Source: Betaproteobacteria bacterium UBA6910
GTDB taxonomy: Bacteria > Pseudomonadota > Gammaproteobacteria > Burkholderiales > UBA6910
Assembly (NCBI GenBank): GCA_002451065.1
Contig: DKBC01000244.1
Coordinates: 1 to 9,599, forward strand
Direction of reading: 5' to 3'
Length of the DNA: 9,599 bases
Shown here piece by piece: positions 1 to 7,572 of this stretch; within the stretch, counting starts at the first letter, position 1, and each line of letters begins with the position of its first letter. Under the pieces are notes generated by a model. It did not search any database and was not told where the DNA came from. It saw nothing but the letters and a program-made list of their open reading frames with translations. Both the position numbers and the translations under genes were made by a program.

Positions 1-332
1 TCGAGCAGCGCCGCGCGCACGCCCGGCAGCGCGGCCACGCGGGAGGCGGCGCGACTGCATTCCTCGCTGCGGATGGCGTCCGTGACCCGCTCTCCTCCCA
101 GGTAGATCTCGGAGTCCCGGAAATCCGCGTCGAGTTCGCCCGTGAGGGCGGCCAGCGACGCCGCGTCGGTAAGATCCCGCCGCTGTCTGAGCGCCGCCAG
201 CGCCACCAGGCGATAAAGCGCGCCGCTGTCGAGAAAACGAAAACCCAAACGCCGGGCCACCCGCTGGGCGACAGTCCCCTTGCCGGACGCGGACGGGCCG
301 TCGATGGCAATCACCGGAACCAGAGCCGCCAT
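1..332 (-). CDS. cmk: Cytidylate (CMP/dCMP) kinase, N-terminal part
   Basis: Cytosolic kinase that phosphorylates CMP and dCMP with ATP in pyrimidine nucleotide recycling. Only the first 110 codons are present; the gene runs off the left edge. The translation begins MAALVPVIAIDGPSASGKGT: a short beta strand followed by the Walker A P-loop GPSASGKGT at residues 12-20. It continues with FLDSGALYRL at about residues 33-42, the CMP-kinase signature that follows the P-loop. The alanine/arginine-rich remainder (ending near GVRAALL) fits the start of the NMP-binding domain. The ATG at 330-332 lies 7 bp after the aroA stop and has a strong Shine-Dalgarno, which fixes the start. In Betaproteobacteria and pseudomonads aroA-cmk-rpsA is a standing order, so rpsA is expected next, outside the window. 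The family call is firm; the C-terminal half cannot be judged. Confidence 0.95.
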   Translation of the reverse strand, partial: MAALVPVIAIDGPSASGKGTVAQRVARRLGFRFLDSGALYRLVALAALRQRRDLTDAASLAALTGELDADFRDSEIYLGGERVTDAIRSEECSRAASRVAALPGVRAALL

Positions 333-339
333 CGGCCGT

Positions 340-346
340 TCACCTC
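340..346 (-). promoter_or_regulatory. Ribosome binding site of cmk, overlapping the aroA stop
   Basis: The minus strand reads GAGGTGA, a near-perfect Shine-Dalgarno, 7 nt before the cmk ATG. Its last three bases are the aroA TGA stop codon. Ribosomes finishing aroA would therefore sit on the cmk initiation site, which suggests translational coupling. It is the best Shine-Dalgarno in the window and supports the chosen cmk start. Confidence 0.8.
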
Positions 347-1650
347 AGCAGAACCGAGCGGAACACGTCGAAATACCCGGGAAAGGTCTTGGCCACGCAT
401 CCCGGATCCCGGATGCGAACCGCCACGCCACCCAGGCAGACCAAGGAGAAGCACATCGCCATCCGGTGATCGTCATAGGTCTCGATCACGGCGCCGGGCA
501 CGAAGGATCCGGCGGCAGGCGAAGACAGGCATAGGTAATCCGGTCCCTCCTCCACTTCCGCTCCGAGCTTGCGCAATTCGTTGGCCATGGCCGCGATGCG
601 GTCCGTTTCCTTGACCCGCCAGCTGGCGATGTTTCGGAGGCAGGTGCGGCCCCGGGCAAACAACGCCAGCACCGCCAGGGTCATGGCCGCGTCCGGGAAC
701 TCGTTGCAGTCCAGGTCCAGGGCCGCAAGCCCGGCGGCTCCGGGTCCCCGGGACTCGATCCAGTTGGCGCCCATGGCAACCTCCGCCCCCGTCCGCGCCA
801 GGACCTCCGCGAAGGCCACGTCCCCCTGGATACTGTTCCGCCCGACGCCTTCGACCCTCACCGGGCCGCCCCCGATCGCCCCCGCCGCCAGGAAGTAGGA
901 AGCGGAGGAAGCGTCCCCTTCGACATGGATGAGCCCGGGGCTCCGGTAGCGCTGCCCTCCGGCGAGGGTGAAACGATGCCAATCGTCCCGCTCTACGACG
1001 ACGCCGAAGCGGGCCATGGTCCTGAGAGTAATTTCCACGTAGGGCCGGGAAATAAGGTCCCCTTCCACCTCGATGGTCACAGCTTCGCCCGCCACGGGCA
1101 GGGCCAGCAGCAGCCCGGTCAGGAACTGGCTCGAGACGTCGCCGCGCACCCGCACCGGACCCGGCCGCAGCCGGCCGGGGCGGATCTCCAAAGGCGGGAA
1201 GCCATCGCTCCCGAGGTAGCCGATGTCGGCCCCGACCGCCCTCAGGGCATCCACCAGGTCGCCGATGGGCCGCTCGTGCATTCGCGGCACGCCGGACAAC
1301 CGGTACCTTCCGCCCATGATCGCGAGCGCTGCCGTCAGGGGCCGGATTGCGGTGCCCGCGTTGCCGAGAAACAGGTCCGCGTCCTTTACGGGAAAAGGGC
1401 CGCCAGCCCCCCGCACGCGCCATTCCCCGGGCGAAACCTCCTCGACGCCCACGCCCAGCCGGCGCAGCGCGTCGAGCATGCGCTCCGTGTCGTCGGAGAT
1501 CAGGAGGTCGCGAATGAGCGTCTCCCCCTCCGCCATCGCCGCCAGCAGCAGGATGCGGTTGGAAATGCTCTTGGAACCGGGCAATCGCACGGTGCCGCGG
1601 GCGGCCCGGACACCCGGAAGATCGAGAACCTCGGCCGCCGCCACGGACAC
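340..1650 (-). CDS. aroA: 3-phosphoshikimate 1-carboxyvinyltransferase (EPSP synthase), class I type
   Basis: Sixth step of the shikimate pathway in the cytosol: shikimate-3-phosphate plus PEP gives EPSP and phosphate. The 436-residue length is normal for the family. Visible motifs are PGSKSISNR at 24-32 (Lys27, substrate/PEP binding), [13 protein letters not shown] at 93-105, [14 protein letters not shown] near 123-136, [11 protein letters not shown] near 173-183, NEFPDAAMT at 316-324 (Asp320 matches E. coli catalytic Asp313), KETDRI at 347-352 (Glu348) and DDHRMAM at 393-399, with Lys421 near the end. The NAGTAxRP segment keeps the Gly, Thr and Pro of glyphosate-sensitive class I enzymes. 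The start is GTG at 1648-1650, directly after the tyrA TAG. A second in-frame GTG two codons on (1642-1644) has AGGTG just upstream and could be the real start. The stop lies 7 bp before cmk. Confidence 0.97.
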   Translation of the reverse strand: MSVAAAEVLDLPGVRAARGTVRLPGSKSISNRILLLAAMAEGETLIRDLLISDDTERMLDALRRLGVGVEEVSPGEWRVRGAGGPFPVKDADLFLGNAGTAIRPLTAALAIMGGRYRLSGVPRMHERPIGDLVDALRAVGADIGYLGSDGFPPLEIRPGRLRPGPVRVRGDVSSQFLTGLLLALPVAGEAVTIEVEGDLISRPYVEITLRTMARFGVVVERDDWHRFTLAGGQRYRSPGLIHVEGDASSASYFLAAGAIGGGPVRVEGVGRNSIQGDVAFAEVLARTGAEVAMGANWIESRGPGAAGLAALDLDCNEFPDAAMTLAVLALFARGRTCLRNIASWRVKETDRIAAMANELRKLGAEVEEGPDYLCLSSPAAGSFVPGAVIETYDDHRMAMCFSLVCLGGVAVRIRDPGCVAKTFPGYFDVFRSVLLR

Positions 1651-2547
1651 CTATTGGCCCGAGCCGTGAGGGGCTTCGCCGGACCGTTCGCCCCACTGGC
1701 GGCGGGCCGCGCTCGCGCGCTCGAACAGCTGCGACAGGGTTGATCCGTCCTGGGCCTCGAGAGCGGTGCGCAGGACATCCACGCAATCCGCGAAGCCGTC
1801 CAGCCCTGCCAGCAGCGAATCCCGATTGGCAAGGCAGATGTCGCGCCACATCTCCGGCGAACTGCCCGCGATGCGGGTGAAGTCCCGGAATCCGGTGCCG
1901 GCGAGCTCCAGGAGCCGCTCCCGAGAGGGATCCCTGGTAACCAGGTCCATGAACGCGAACCCCAGCGCATGGGGAAGATGACTGACCATTCCGAGCACGT
2001 GATCGTGCTCTGCCGCGTCCATGCGATAGACCCGGGCGCCGCAGGCTTCCCAGGCGGCCGTCACCAGTCCCACGGCGGCCGCGTCGGTCTCGGGCAGGGA
2101 GGTCAGAATCACGTTGCGCCCCTCGTACAGGTCGCCGCTCGCTCCCGCCGCCCCGCTGCTCTCGGCTCCGGCCACGGGGTGGCCCGGCACGAAACTCGGC
2201 AAGTGCCGGCCAAAGAAGGTCCGGGCCGCTGCGATCACGCTCTGCTTGGTGCTGCCGGCATCGGTAACCACGGTGCCCCGCTCGAGCACAGGCTCGAGTT
2301 GCGCCAGGATGCGGGGAGTCTGCCCAACCGGGGCGGCCAGCATCACCAGTTCCGCGCCCCTGACCGCCGCCGCCAGGTCTTCCTGGATCTCATCGATCGC
2401 CCCGGATCGCCGGGCCGTCTCCAGATTGGCGCGAGTGCGCCCCAGGCCAATGATGCGCTCCGCCGCACCCGCGCGGCGCAGCGCCAACCCGAAGGAAGCG
2501 CCGATCAAGCCAACGCCGATGATGACCAGCCTGCGAATGAAAGGCAT
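1651..2547 (-). CDS. tyrA: Prephenate dehydrogenase, monofunctional, no ACT domain
   Basis: Oxidative decarboxylation of prephenate to 4-hydroxyphenylpyruvate using NAD(P)+, the committed step to tyrosine. The 298 residues open with a Rossmann fold: VIIGVGLIGAS at 8-18 (GxGxxG Gly11, Gly13, Gly16). The TyrA signatures follow: DAGSTKQSV at 96-104, PGHPVAGAESSG at 121-132 (His123 in the substrate pocket), VSHLPHAL at 188-195 and GFRDFTRIAGSSPEMWRDI at 219-237. The protein ends about 60 residues after this with no ACT or chorismate mutase domain. I chose the ATG at 2545-2547 because it puts the NAD motif at the normal distance; a longer frame begins at 2625 but would overlap the upstream gene by more than 50 nt with unlikely sequence. 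No clear Shine-Dalgarno is seen in the 22 bp gap, so coupling is possible. Arogenate use instead of prephenate cannot be excluded. Confidence 0.95.
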   Translation of the reverse strand: MPFIRRLVIIGVGLIGASFGLALRRAGAAERIIGLGRTRANLETARRSGAIDEIQEDLAAAVRGAELVMLAAPVGQTPRILAQLEPVLERGTVVTDAGSTKQSVIAAARTFFGRHLPSFVPGHPVAGAESSGAAGASGDLYEGRNVILTSLPETDAAAVGLVTAAWEACGARVYRMDAAEHDHVLGMVSHLPHALGFAFMDLVTRDPSRERLLELAGTGFRDFTRIAGSSPEMWRDICLANRDSLLAGLDGFADCVDVLRTALEAQDGSTLSQLFERASAARRQWGERSGEAPHGSGQ

Positions 2548-2569
2548 GAACGAATAACCCGCCGCGTGC

Positions 2570-3049
2570 TCAGCCGGCAGCCGCCCGATTTGGGTCGTCC
2601 TCGAACACGGTGGCGCCCGAGCCATCGACGACCCTGACCGTCACCGGGATGCCCTGTCGAATGCTCGCGGTGACGATGCAGAAGTCCTCGAATTGCCCCG
2701 CGCATCGGTCGAAATGCTGAATCTCCTGGACGCTCCGACCCAGAGTTATCACCACCTCCAGACCTCCCACCCGGAGCCGGCCGCGCTCGTTGCGTTCAAG
2801 GTTGCCGCTGACTCGGGCGGTGATGCCTCCCGGGTCCTGCTTGAACTTGCCCATGCAGAAAAACAGGCTGGAGGCGAGGCAATGGGCCACCGCCACCGCC
2901 AGCAGCCGGTCCGGATTAGGGCCTGCTCCGGCGCCCAAGGGAGGCGCCTCATCGACCCGGAGCGGGGGCATTTCCGCCAGGTCGAACTTGACGTTGAACT
3001 CGTACGCTCCCAATTGGGAGAGCGTCGCCCCGAAACGATGTTCGCTCAT
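2570..3049 (-). CDS. OsmC/Ohr-family thiol protein
   Basis: A 159-residue protein of the OsmC superfamily, whose characterised members (OsmC, Ohr) are cytosolic dimers that reduce organic hydroperoxides through two cysteines. Seen here: the GAGPNPDRLLAVAVAHC segment at 41-57, the family's helix with the peroxidatic-type Cys57, followed by SSLFFC (Cys65); and FEDFCIVTASIRQGIPVTV near 120-138, carrying the second conserved-type Cys124. E. coli OsmC has its pair at similar positions. Cys116 is a further cysteine. The C-terminal VDGSGATVFED hairpin is also typical. No signal peptide is visible. The ATG at 3047-3049 lies one base after the hisC TGA with GGAGAG 7 nt upstream; an earlier in-frame ATG at 3148 would lie deep inside hisC and is rejected. 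The gene is not part of the usual hisC-tyrA cluster. Peroxidase activity and substrate are inferred from the family; the subgroup is not well characterised as far as I know. Confidence 0.9.
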   Translation of the reverse strand: MSEHRFGATLSQLGAYEFNVKFDLAEMPPLRVDEAPPLGAGAGPNPDRLLAVAVAHCLASSLFFCMGKFKQDPGGITARVSGNLERNERGRLRVGGLEVVITLGRSVQEIQHFDRCAGQFEDFCIVTASIRQGIPVTVRVVDGSGATVFEDDPNRAAAG

Positions 3050-3050
3050 A

Positions 3051-4205
3051 TCACCGCTCTCCGCTTTCTGGACAAGTCTCTGATCCCGCCCGGTGCAATT
3101 CCCGAAGCACGCGTTCCAGCGCCTCCAGGAAACGCTCGTTCTCCTCAAAAGTCCCTATGCTGACGCGCAGGTGCTCCGGCATTCCGTAACTCGCAATGGG
3201 ACGCACGATGACACCCAGTTCCAGCAGCCCGCGATACACGCGCGGCGCGTTCCCGACCTTGAAGCTAACGAAGTTGCCGAAGGACGGAATGAACTCGACG
3301 CCCAGTTTCCCGAAGCCGGCCGTAATCCGGGCCATGCCCTGGGCGTTCAGGTCCTGGCTCCGCTGCACGAAGTCCTGGTCAGCGAGCGCCGCCGCCGCCC
3401 CCGCCTGAGCCACGCTGTTGACGTTGAACGGCTGCCGCACCCGGTTCATGAGGTCGGCAATGTTCCCGCTCGCCAGGGCGTAACCCACCCGCAGGCCGGC
3501 CAGGCCGTAGGCCTTGGAAAAAGTGCGGGTGATGGCAAGGTTGGGGAACTCCTCCAGCCACGCGATGCTGTTGCCGCGGCGCTCGGGCGGAAGATATTCG
3601 TAATACGCCTCATCCAGGACCACCAGCACTTCGCGTGGCACCGCGCGCAGGAAGGCCGCAATCTCCCCGGGGGAAAGCAGCGTGCCGGTGGGATTGTTGG
3701 GATTGGCGATGAAGACAATCCGGGTCTCGGGAGTGACGGCCCGAAGCATCGCGTCCAAGTCGTGACCGAAGTCCCGGGCCGGCGTCTCGACGCCGGTCGC
3801 GCCCATGGCCTGGGTCACGAGGGGATAGACCGCGAATGCGTGCCGGGAGTAAACCGCGCCCGCTCCCGGACGCAGGAATACCCGCGCCGCCAGCTCGAGC
3901 ACATCATTGGAGCCGTTGCCAAGCACGATCTGCTCGGCACGAACGCCATGGCGGCGGGCCAGGGCGGCCTTCAACTCAAAGCCGTTGCCGTCGGGATAGC
4001 GGGCCACCTCTTCGAGGGCACCACGCATGGCAGCCAATGCCAGCGGGCTCGCTCCCAGGGGATTCTCGTTGGATGCCAGCTTGACGATATCCGAGAGCCC
4101 CAGCTCCCGCTGCAGCTCCGAGACCGGCTTGCCCGGCTGGTAGGGCGCGATCGCCCTCACATACGCCGGCGCGAGGTCGCAGATATCGGGGCTGCCACGG
4201 TTCAT
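3051..4205 (-). CDS. hisC: Histidinol-phosphate / aromatic amino acid aminotransferase
   Basis: PLP-dependent class I/II fold aminotransferase. HisC converts imidazole-acetol phosphate plus glutamate to histidinol phosphate; many homologues also transaminate phenylpyruvate and 4-hydroxyphenylpyruvate. Motifs in the 384 residues: [10 protein letters not shown] at 42-51, [10 protein letters not shown] at 70-79, [10 protein letters not shown] at 96-105, ANPNNPTGT at 167-175 (Asn171), [10 protein letters not shown] at 195-204 (Asp198, Tyr201), [13 protein letters not shown] at 230-242 (Lys231 forms the PLP Schiff base, Arg239 near the phosphate) and [11 protein letters not shown] near 310-320. 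The length is slightly above E. coli HisC, with a short polar C-terminal tail. It sits between pheA and tyrA rather than in a his operon, so it probably serves Phe and Tyr synthesis, perhaps as well as histidine; that role is inferred. The start ATG lies 23 bp after pheA, with no clear Shine-Dalgarno. Confidence 0.94.
   Translation of the reverse strand: MNRGSPDICDLAPAYVRAIAPYQPGKPVSELQRELGLSDIVKLASNENPLGASPLALAAMRGALEEVARYPDGNGFELKAALARRHGVRAEQIVLGNGSNDVLELAARVFLRPGAGAVYSRHAFAVYPLVTQAMGATGVETPARDFGHDLDAMLRAVTPETRIVFIANPNNPTGTLLSPGEIAAFLRAVPREVLVVLDEAYYEYLPPERRGNSIAWLEEFPNLAITRTFSKAYGLAGLRVGYALASGNIADLMNRVRQPFNVNSVAQAGAAAALADQDFVQRSQDLNAQGMARITAGFGKLGVEFIPSFGNFVSFKVGNAPRVYRGLLELGVIVRPIASYGMPEHLRVSIGTFEENERFLEALERVLRELHRAGSETCPESGER
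3057..3062 (-). promoter_or_regulatory. Ribosome binding site of the OsmC-family gene
   Basis: The minus strand carries GGAGAG with 7 nt before the ATG at 3047-3049. It lies inside the last codons of hisC. Together with the TGA-T-ATG junction it decides the start and suggests re-initiation by ribosomes finishing hisC. Confidence 0.65.
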
Positions 4206-4228
4206 GGTCGCGGTCGTCCGGCCATGGC

Positions 4229-5293
4229 CTAGCCGCCGGCAACGGGATAGGAGCCGAGCACTTTCAGGAATGCCGCCTTTTCGCGCAGTTCCTCGAGAGC
4301 CCGGGCCACCGCCCCCACTTGCTGGTGGCCTTCGATGTCCACATAGAATACGTATTCCCAGAGCCCGGTGCGCGAAGGCCGGGACTCCAGCTTGGTCATG
4401 CTCACGCCGTGATTTGCGAACGGGCCAAGAAGCTCATGCACGGCGCCCGGCACGTTCTTCGCTGACATGACCAAGGACGTCTTGTCGCGGCCCGAAGGCG
4501 CCACGTCGTCTTTTCCGATCACCAGGAAGCGCGTCGTGTTGCGCGGGTCGTCCTCGATGTTGCGGGCGATTACCGCCAGACCGAACAGGTTCGCCGCTTT
4601 CTCGCTGGCGATGGCGGCGGCGCCGGCCTCCTCGGCCGCCAGCCGCGCCGCCTCCGCGTTGCTCGCCGCCTGGAGCCGGGCCGCCCGGGAAAGGTTCTGA
4701 TTCAGCCATTCATGGCACTGCCCCAGGGACTGGGGATGGGAATACACCTTGTGAATGGCATCCAGCCGGTTCGCGTTGCCGAGCAATGCGTGGTGGATGG
4801 GGAGCGTGATTTCCCCGCACACCTTGAGGCTGGTTTGCAGCAGGAGATCCAGGGTGAGCCCGATGGTGCCTTCCGTGGAGTTTTCCACGGGCACGATACC
4901 GTAGTGGGCGTTGCCCGCTTCCACCACCCGAAACACCTCGTCGATGGAACCGCAGGGCACGGATTGCGCCGCGCTGCCAAAGCGCCGCAGGGCTGCCTCC
5001 TCGCTGAAAGTGCCCCGGGGACCCAGGAAAGCGACGGCGATGGCTTGCTCCAGGGCACGGCAGGCGGACATGATCTCGCAGAACAGCCGCACCACGCTCT
5101 CGTCGGACAGAGGCCCGGGGTTGTGCTCCCTCAGCCGCTGCAGGATTTGGGCTTCCCGCTCCGGGCGGTAGGCATTGCCGCCCTTGATGTCGCCGATCTC
5201 CTTGGCCACAGCGGCCCGTTGGTTCAGCAGCCGCAGGACCTGCTCGTCGATGCCGTCGATCTGCTCGCGCAGTTTCCGGAGCTCTTCTTCCAT
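4229..5293 (-). CDS. pheA: Bifunctional chorismate mutase / prephenate dehydratase (P-protein)
   Basis: Cytosolic enzyme that turns chorismate into prephenate and then phenylpyruvate, the branch to phenylalanine. The 354 residues show three domains in order. An AroQ-type chorismate mutase spans about 1-85, with Arg9, Arg26, Lys37 and Glu47 matching E. coli PheA Arg11, Arg28, Lys39 and Glu52. A prephenate dehydratase domain spans about 87-265: [13 protein letters not shown] at 89-101, [12 protein letters not shown] at 134-145, SHPQSLGQC at 185-193 and the catalytic TTRFLVIG at 253-260 (Thr254). An ACT domain spans about 271-350 with [12 protein letters not shown] at 281-292 and [17 protein letters not shown] at 303-319. 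The GAxxELL and ESRP segments are the phenylalanine-binding motifs of this family, so allosteric inhibition by Phe is expected. The start lies 13 bp after the serA stop with no clear Shine-Dalgarno. No attenuator or leader peptide is seen in front. Confidence 0.97.
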   Translation of the reverse strand: MEEELRKLREQIDGIDEQVLRLLNQRAAVAKEIGDIKGGNAYRPEREAQILQRLREHNPGPLSDESVVRLFCEIMSACRALEQAIAVAFLGPRGTFSEEAALRRFGSAAQSVPCGSIDEVFRVVEAGNAHYGIVPVENSTEGTIGLTLDLLLQTSLKVCGEITLPIHHALLGNANRLDAIHKVYSHPQSLGQCHEWLNQNLSRAARLQAASNAEAARLAAEEAGAAAIASEKAANLFGLAVIARNIEDDPRNTTRFLVIGKDDVAPSGRDKTSLVMSAKNVPGAVHELLGPFANHGVSMTKLESRPSRTGLWEYVFYVDIEGHQQVGAVARALEELREKAAFLKVLGSYPVAGG

Positions 5294-5306
5294 CGGCCGG
5301 GGACCC

Positions 5307-6497
5307 CTAGGCAGTCTCCAGCGGCAGGCTGCGCACGGCGAGCACTCCCGGAATCCCCGCCAGCTTGTCCAGAATCGCCTGGGCGGGTGCGCTGTCTATG
5401 TCGAGCAAGGTGTAGGCCATGTCGCCGCGCGACTTGTTCACCATGTTGTGGATGTTCAAACCGCCCTCTCCCATGAGGGTCGAAATCTGTCCCACCATGT
5501 TGGGAACGTTGGCGTTCGCGATGCCCACGCGAAACGGCGACTCCCGGTCCATGGCGACATTGGGAAAATTGACCGTGTTGAAGATGTTTCCGTTCTCCAG
5601 GAAGTCCCGCACCTGGTCCACCACCATCACCGCGCAGTTGTTTTCCGCCTCCTCGGTGGACGCACCGAGGTGCGGCAGGCAAACCACCTGGGGATGACCC
5701 TGGAGCTTCTGGCTCGGGAAATCGCAGACGTAGTACTTGATCCGGTTGTCCCGTATCCCTGCCAGAACAGCGTCCTCTTCCACCACCTTGTCCCGGGAGA
5801 AATTCAGCAGGATCGTGCCCTCGCGCATCGCCTCCACGCGCTTGGCGTTGATCAGCCCGCGGGTGACGTCGAGCAGCGGCACGTGGAGGCTTACGAACTC
5901 GCTCGCGCGCAGCAGCTCCTCGATGGTGTGGGCCTTGCGCACCTCGTGGGGAAGGCTCCAGGCGGCGTCCACCGTGATCTCCGGGTCGAAGCCCGTCACC
6001 CTCATCCCCAGCCGCAGGGCCGCGTCCGCCACCAGGCGGCCCACTGAACCGAGACCGATGACGCCCAGGTGGCGGCCGGGCAACTCCATGCCGGCGAACT
6101 GCTTTTTGCCGTCTTCCACCAGCCGGTGCAGGGTTGCGTCATCCCCGACCAGTCCCTGGGTGAAGCGCATGGCCGGCACCAGATTGCGCGCCGCCATGAG
6201 CAGCGCGGCCAGCACCAGTTCCTTCACCGCGTTCGCGTTCGCACCCGGAGTGTTGAACACCGGGATGCCCCGCTCGCTCATCCTCGTTACCGGGATGTTG
6301 TTGGTGCCGGCCCCGGCGCGGCCAATGGCGCGCACGCTCGAGTGAATATCCATCTTGTGCATGTCGTGGGACCGCACCAGGATCGCGTCAGGCTCCGCAA
6401 CCTGACTTCCCACCGTGTACCGCCCCGCGGGCAGGCGCCGGAGCCCGACGTCGGCGATATTGTTCAGAGTGAGGATCCTGAAATGCACGTTAACCAT
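5307..6497 (-). CDS. serA: D-3-phosphoglycerate dehydrogenase, ACT-containing, about 395-residue type
   Basis: First step of the phosphorylated serine pathway: 3-phosphoglycerate to 3-phosphohydroxypyruvate with NAD+. The 396 residues follow the D-2-hydroxyacid dehydrogenase plan: [13 protein letters not shown] at 58-70, [19 protein letters not shown] at 77-95, a Rossmann motif GVIGLGSVG at 145-153 with Asp171 at the NAD ribose position, [12 protein letters not shown] at 232-243 (catalytic Arg235), and LPHLGAST at 274-281 (catalytic His276). The acid usually found between these (E. coli Glu269) appears to be Gln263 in DFPSQKL. A C-terminal ACT domain covers about 322-396 ([10 protein letters not shown]... 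[18 protein letters not shown]), a possible serine-binding site. The ATG overlaps the last 8 nt of serC (ATGGTTAA); a GTG three codons on (6486-6488) is an alternative start. Adjacency to serC supports a serine role over another hydroxyacid dehydrogenase activity. Confidence 0.9.
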   Translation of the reverse strand: MVNVHFRILTLNNIADVGLRRLPAGRYTVGSQVAEPDAILVRSHDMHKMDIHSSVRAIGRAGAGTNNIPVTRMSERGIPVFNTPGANANAVKELVLAALLMAARNLVPAMRFTQGLVGDDATLHRLVEDGKKQFAGMELPGRHLGVIGLGSVGRLVADAALRLGMRVTGFDPEITVDAAWSLPHEVRKAHTIEELLRASEFVSLHVPLLDVTRGLINAKRVEAMREGTILLNFSRDKVVEEDAVLAGIRDNRIKYYVCDFPSQKLQGHPQVVCLPHLGASTEEAENNCAVMVVDQVRDFLENGNIFNTVNFPNVAMDRESPFRVGIANANVPNMVGQISTLMGEGGLNIHNMVNKSRGDMAYTLLDIDSAPAQAILDKLAGIPGVLAVRSLPLETA

Positions 6498-7572
6498 TCT
6501 TTGCCGCGAAGTCCTTCATAAGACCCACTAGCGCCCGCACGCCGTCCATGGGCATGGCGTTGTAGATCGAAGCGCGCATCCCCCCCACCGAGCGGTGTCC
6601 CTTGAGCTGAATCAGCCCGCGCTGTCTCGCCTGCTTCAGGAATTCGTCGTCCAGAGCGGCGTCCTGCAGGGTGAACGGCACGTTCATCCGCGAGCGGTCC
6701 TCCTTCGCCACCGGGCTGCCGTAGAAATCCATGGCGTCGATCGCATCGTACACGAGGGCGGCCTTGGCGATGTTCTCCTTCTCCATGGCCGCAACCCCGC
6801 CCTTCCTCTTGAGCCACTGGAACACGAGCCCAGCGACGTAGATCGCGTAGGTGGGGGGCGTGTTGTACATGGAATCGGCGTCGGCGTGGGTCTTGTAGTC
6901 GAACATGGTGGGCGTGCCGGGAAGAGGCGCCCCCATGAGGTCCTCCCGCAGGATGACGATGGTGAGTCCCGCCGGGCCCATGTTCTTCTGGGCGCCCGCG
7001 TAGATCAGTCCGTATTTCGAGATGTCCACCGGCCTCGAAAGAATATTCGACGACATGTCGGCCACCAGGGGCACGTCCCCGGTCTCGGGCACCCACTGGA
7101 ATTCCACCCCGCCGATGGTCTCGTTGGGCGTGTAGTGCACATAGGCGGCGCCGGGGTCGAGCTTCCAAGCCGCCTGCTTCGGGGCGTAGGTGAAGTTTCT
7201 GTCCTCGGCGCTGGCCGCGATGTTCACCGGGCAGAACTTCTTCGCTTCCTTGATCGCCTTCTTCGCCCACTCGCCGGTGTTGACGTAATCCGCGGATTTC
7301 CGGCCACGCAGCAAGTTCATGGGCACCATCGCGAACTGGGCCGTCGCGCCGCCCTGGAGGAACAGCACACTGTAGTTCGTGGGGATGGACAGCAGTTCCC
7401 GCAGATCCGCCTCCGCCTGCTGAGCAATGGCGATGAACTCCTTGCCGCGGTGGCTCATTTCCATCACCGACATTCCGCTGCCCCGCCAGTCGAGCATCTC
7501 TTCGCGCGCCTGGGCCAGCACTTCCTCCGGAAGCACCGCCGGACCGGCGCTGAAATTGAACACTCGCGTCAT
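6490..7572 (-). CDS. serC: Phosphoserine aminotransferase
   Basis: Second step of serine synthesis: 3-phosphohydroxypyruvate plus glutamate to O-phosphoserine; the same enzyme acts on 3-hydroxy-4-phosphohydroxythreonate in pyridoxal phosphate synthesis. Motifs (numbered from the first of two tandem ATGs): [17 protein letters not shown] at 4-20, [13 protein letters not shown] at 35-47, [18 protein letters not shown] at 72-89, NTGEWAKKA at 99-107, [11 protein letters not shown] at 149-159, [11 protein letters not shown] at 172-182 and [13 protein letters not shown] at 193-205 with the PLP lysine Lys197; [12 protein letters not shown] lies near the C-terminus. I chose the second ATG (7570-7572), which gives 360 residues, because GAGGA lies 6 nt before it but only 3 nt before the first ATG (7573-7575), and because family members usually begin M-T-R-hydrophobic-F-N-F. 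The gene overlaps the gyrA stop and ends within serA, so both joints look translationally coupled. Confidence 0.97.
   Translation of the reverse strand: MTRVFNFSAGPAVLPEEVLAQAREEMLDWRGSGMSVMEMSHRGKEFIAIAQQAEADLRELLSIPTNYSVLFLQGGATAQFAMVPMNLLRGRKSADYVNTGEWAKKAIKEAKKFCPVNIAASAEDRNFTYAPKQAAWKLDPGAAYVHYTPNETIGGVEFQWVPETGDVPLVADMSSNILSRPVDISKYGLIYAGAQKNMGPAGLTIVILREDLMGAPLPGTPTMFDYKTHADADSMYNTPPTYAIYVAGLVFQWLKRKGGVAAMEKENIAKAALVYDAIDAMDFYGSPVAKEDRSRMNVPFTLQDAALDDEFLKQARQRGLIQLKGHRSVGGMRASIYNAMPMDGVRALVGLMKDFAAKNG

Noticed and set aside
473..1849. Minus-strand open frame of 458 codons overlapping aroA and tyrA in another frame
   Set aside because: Gly/Arg/Pro-rich low-complexity translation with no motif; aroA and tyrA in their own frames carry full catalytic signatures.
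2548..2625. Upstream extension of tyrA by 26 codons
   Set aside because: It would overlap the OsmC-family gene and push the Rossmann motif away from the N-terminus; the ATG at 2545-2547 fits the family.
3050..3148. Upstream extension of the OsmC-family gene by 33 codons
   Set aside because: The extra part lies inside hisC, reads as hisC in another frame, and resembles no OsmC N-terminus; the ATG at 3047-3049 has a good Shine-Dalgarno.
3093..4232. Long plus-strand open frame (379 codons) antisense to hisC
   Set aside because: It mirrors hisC almost end to end, has no recognisable domain, and is rich in Arg, Gly, His and Gln as expected for a reverse frame of high-GC coding DNA.
4321..4328. 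GCTGGTGG, identical to the E. coli Chi site (with CCACCAGC at 3620-3627)
   Set aside because: Eight-base GC-rich words are expected by chance in this sequence, and the Chi motif of this host is unknown.
4712..6047. Plus-strand open frames opposite pheA and serA
   Set aside because: No domain or ribosome binding site, and both opposite genes are complete and unambiguous.
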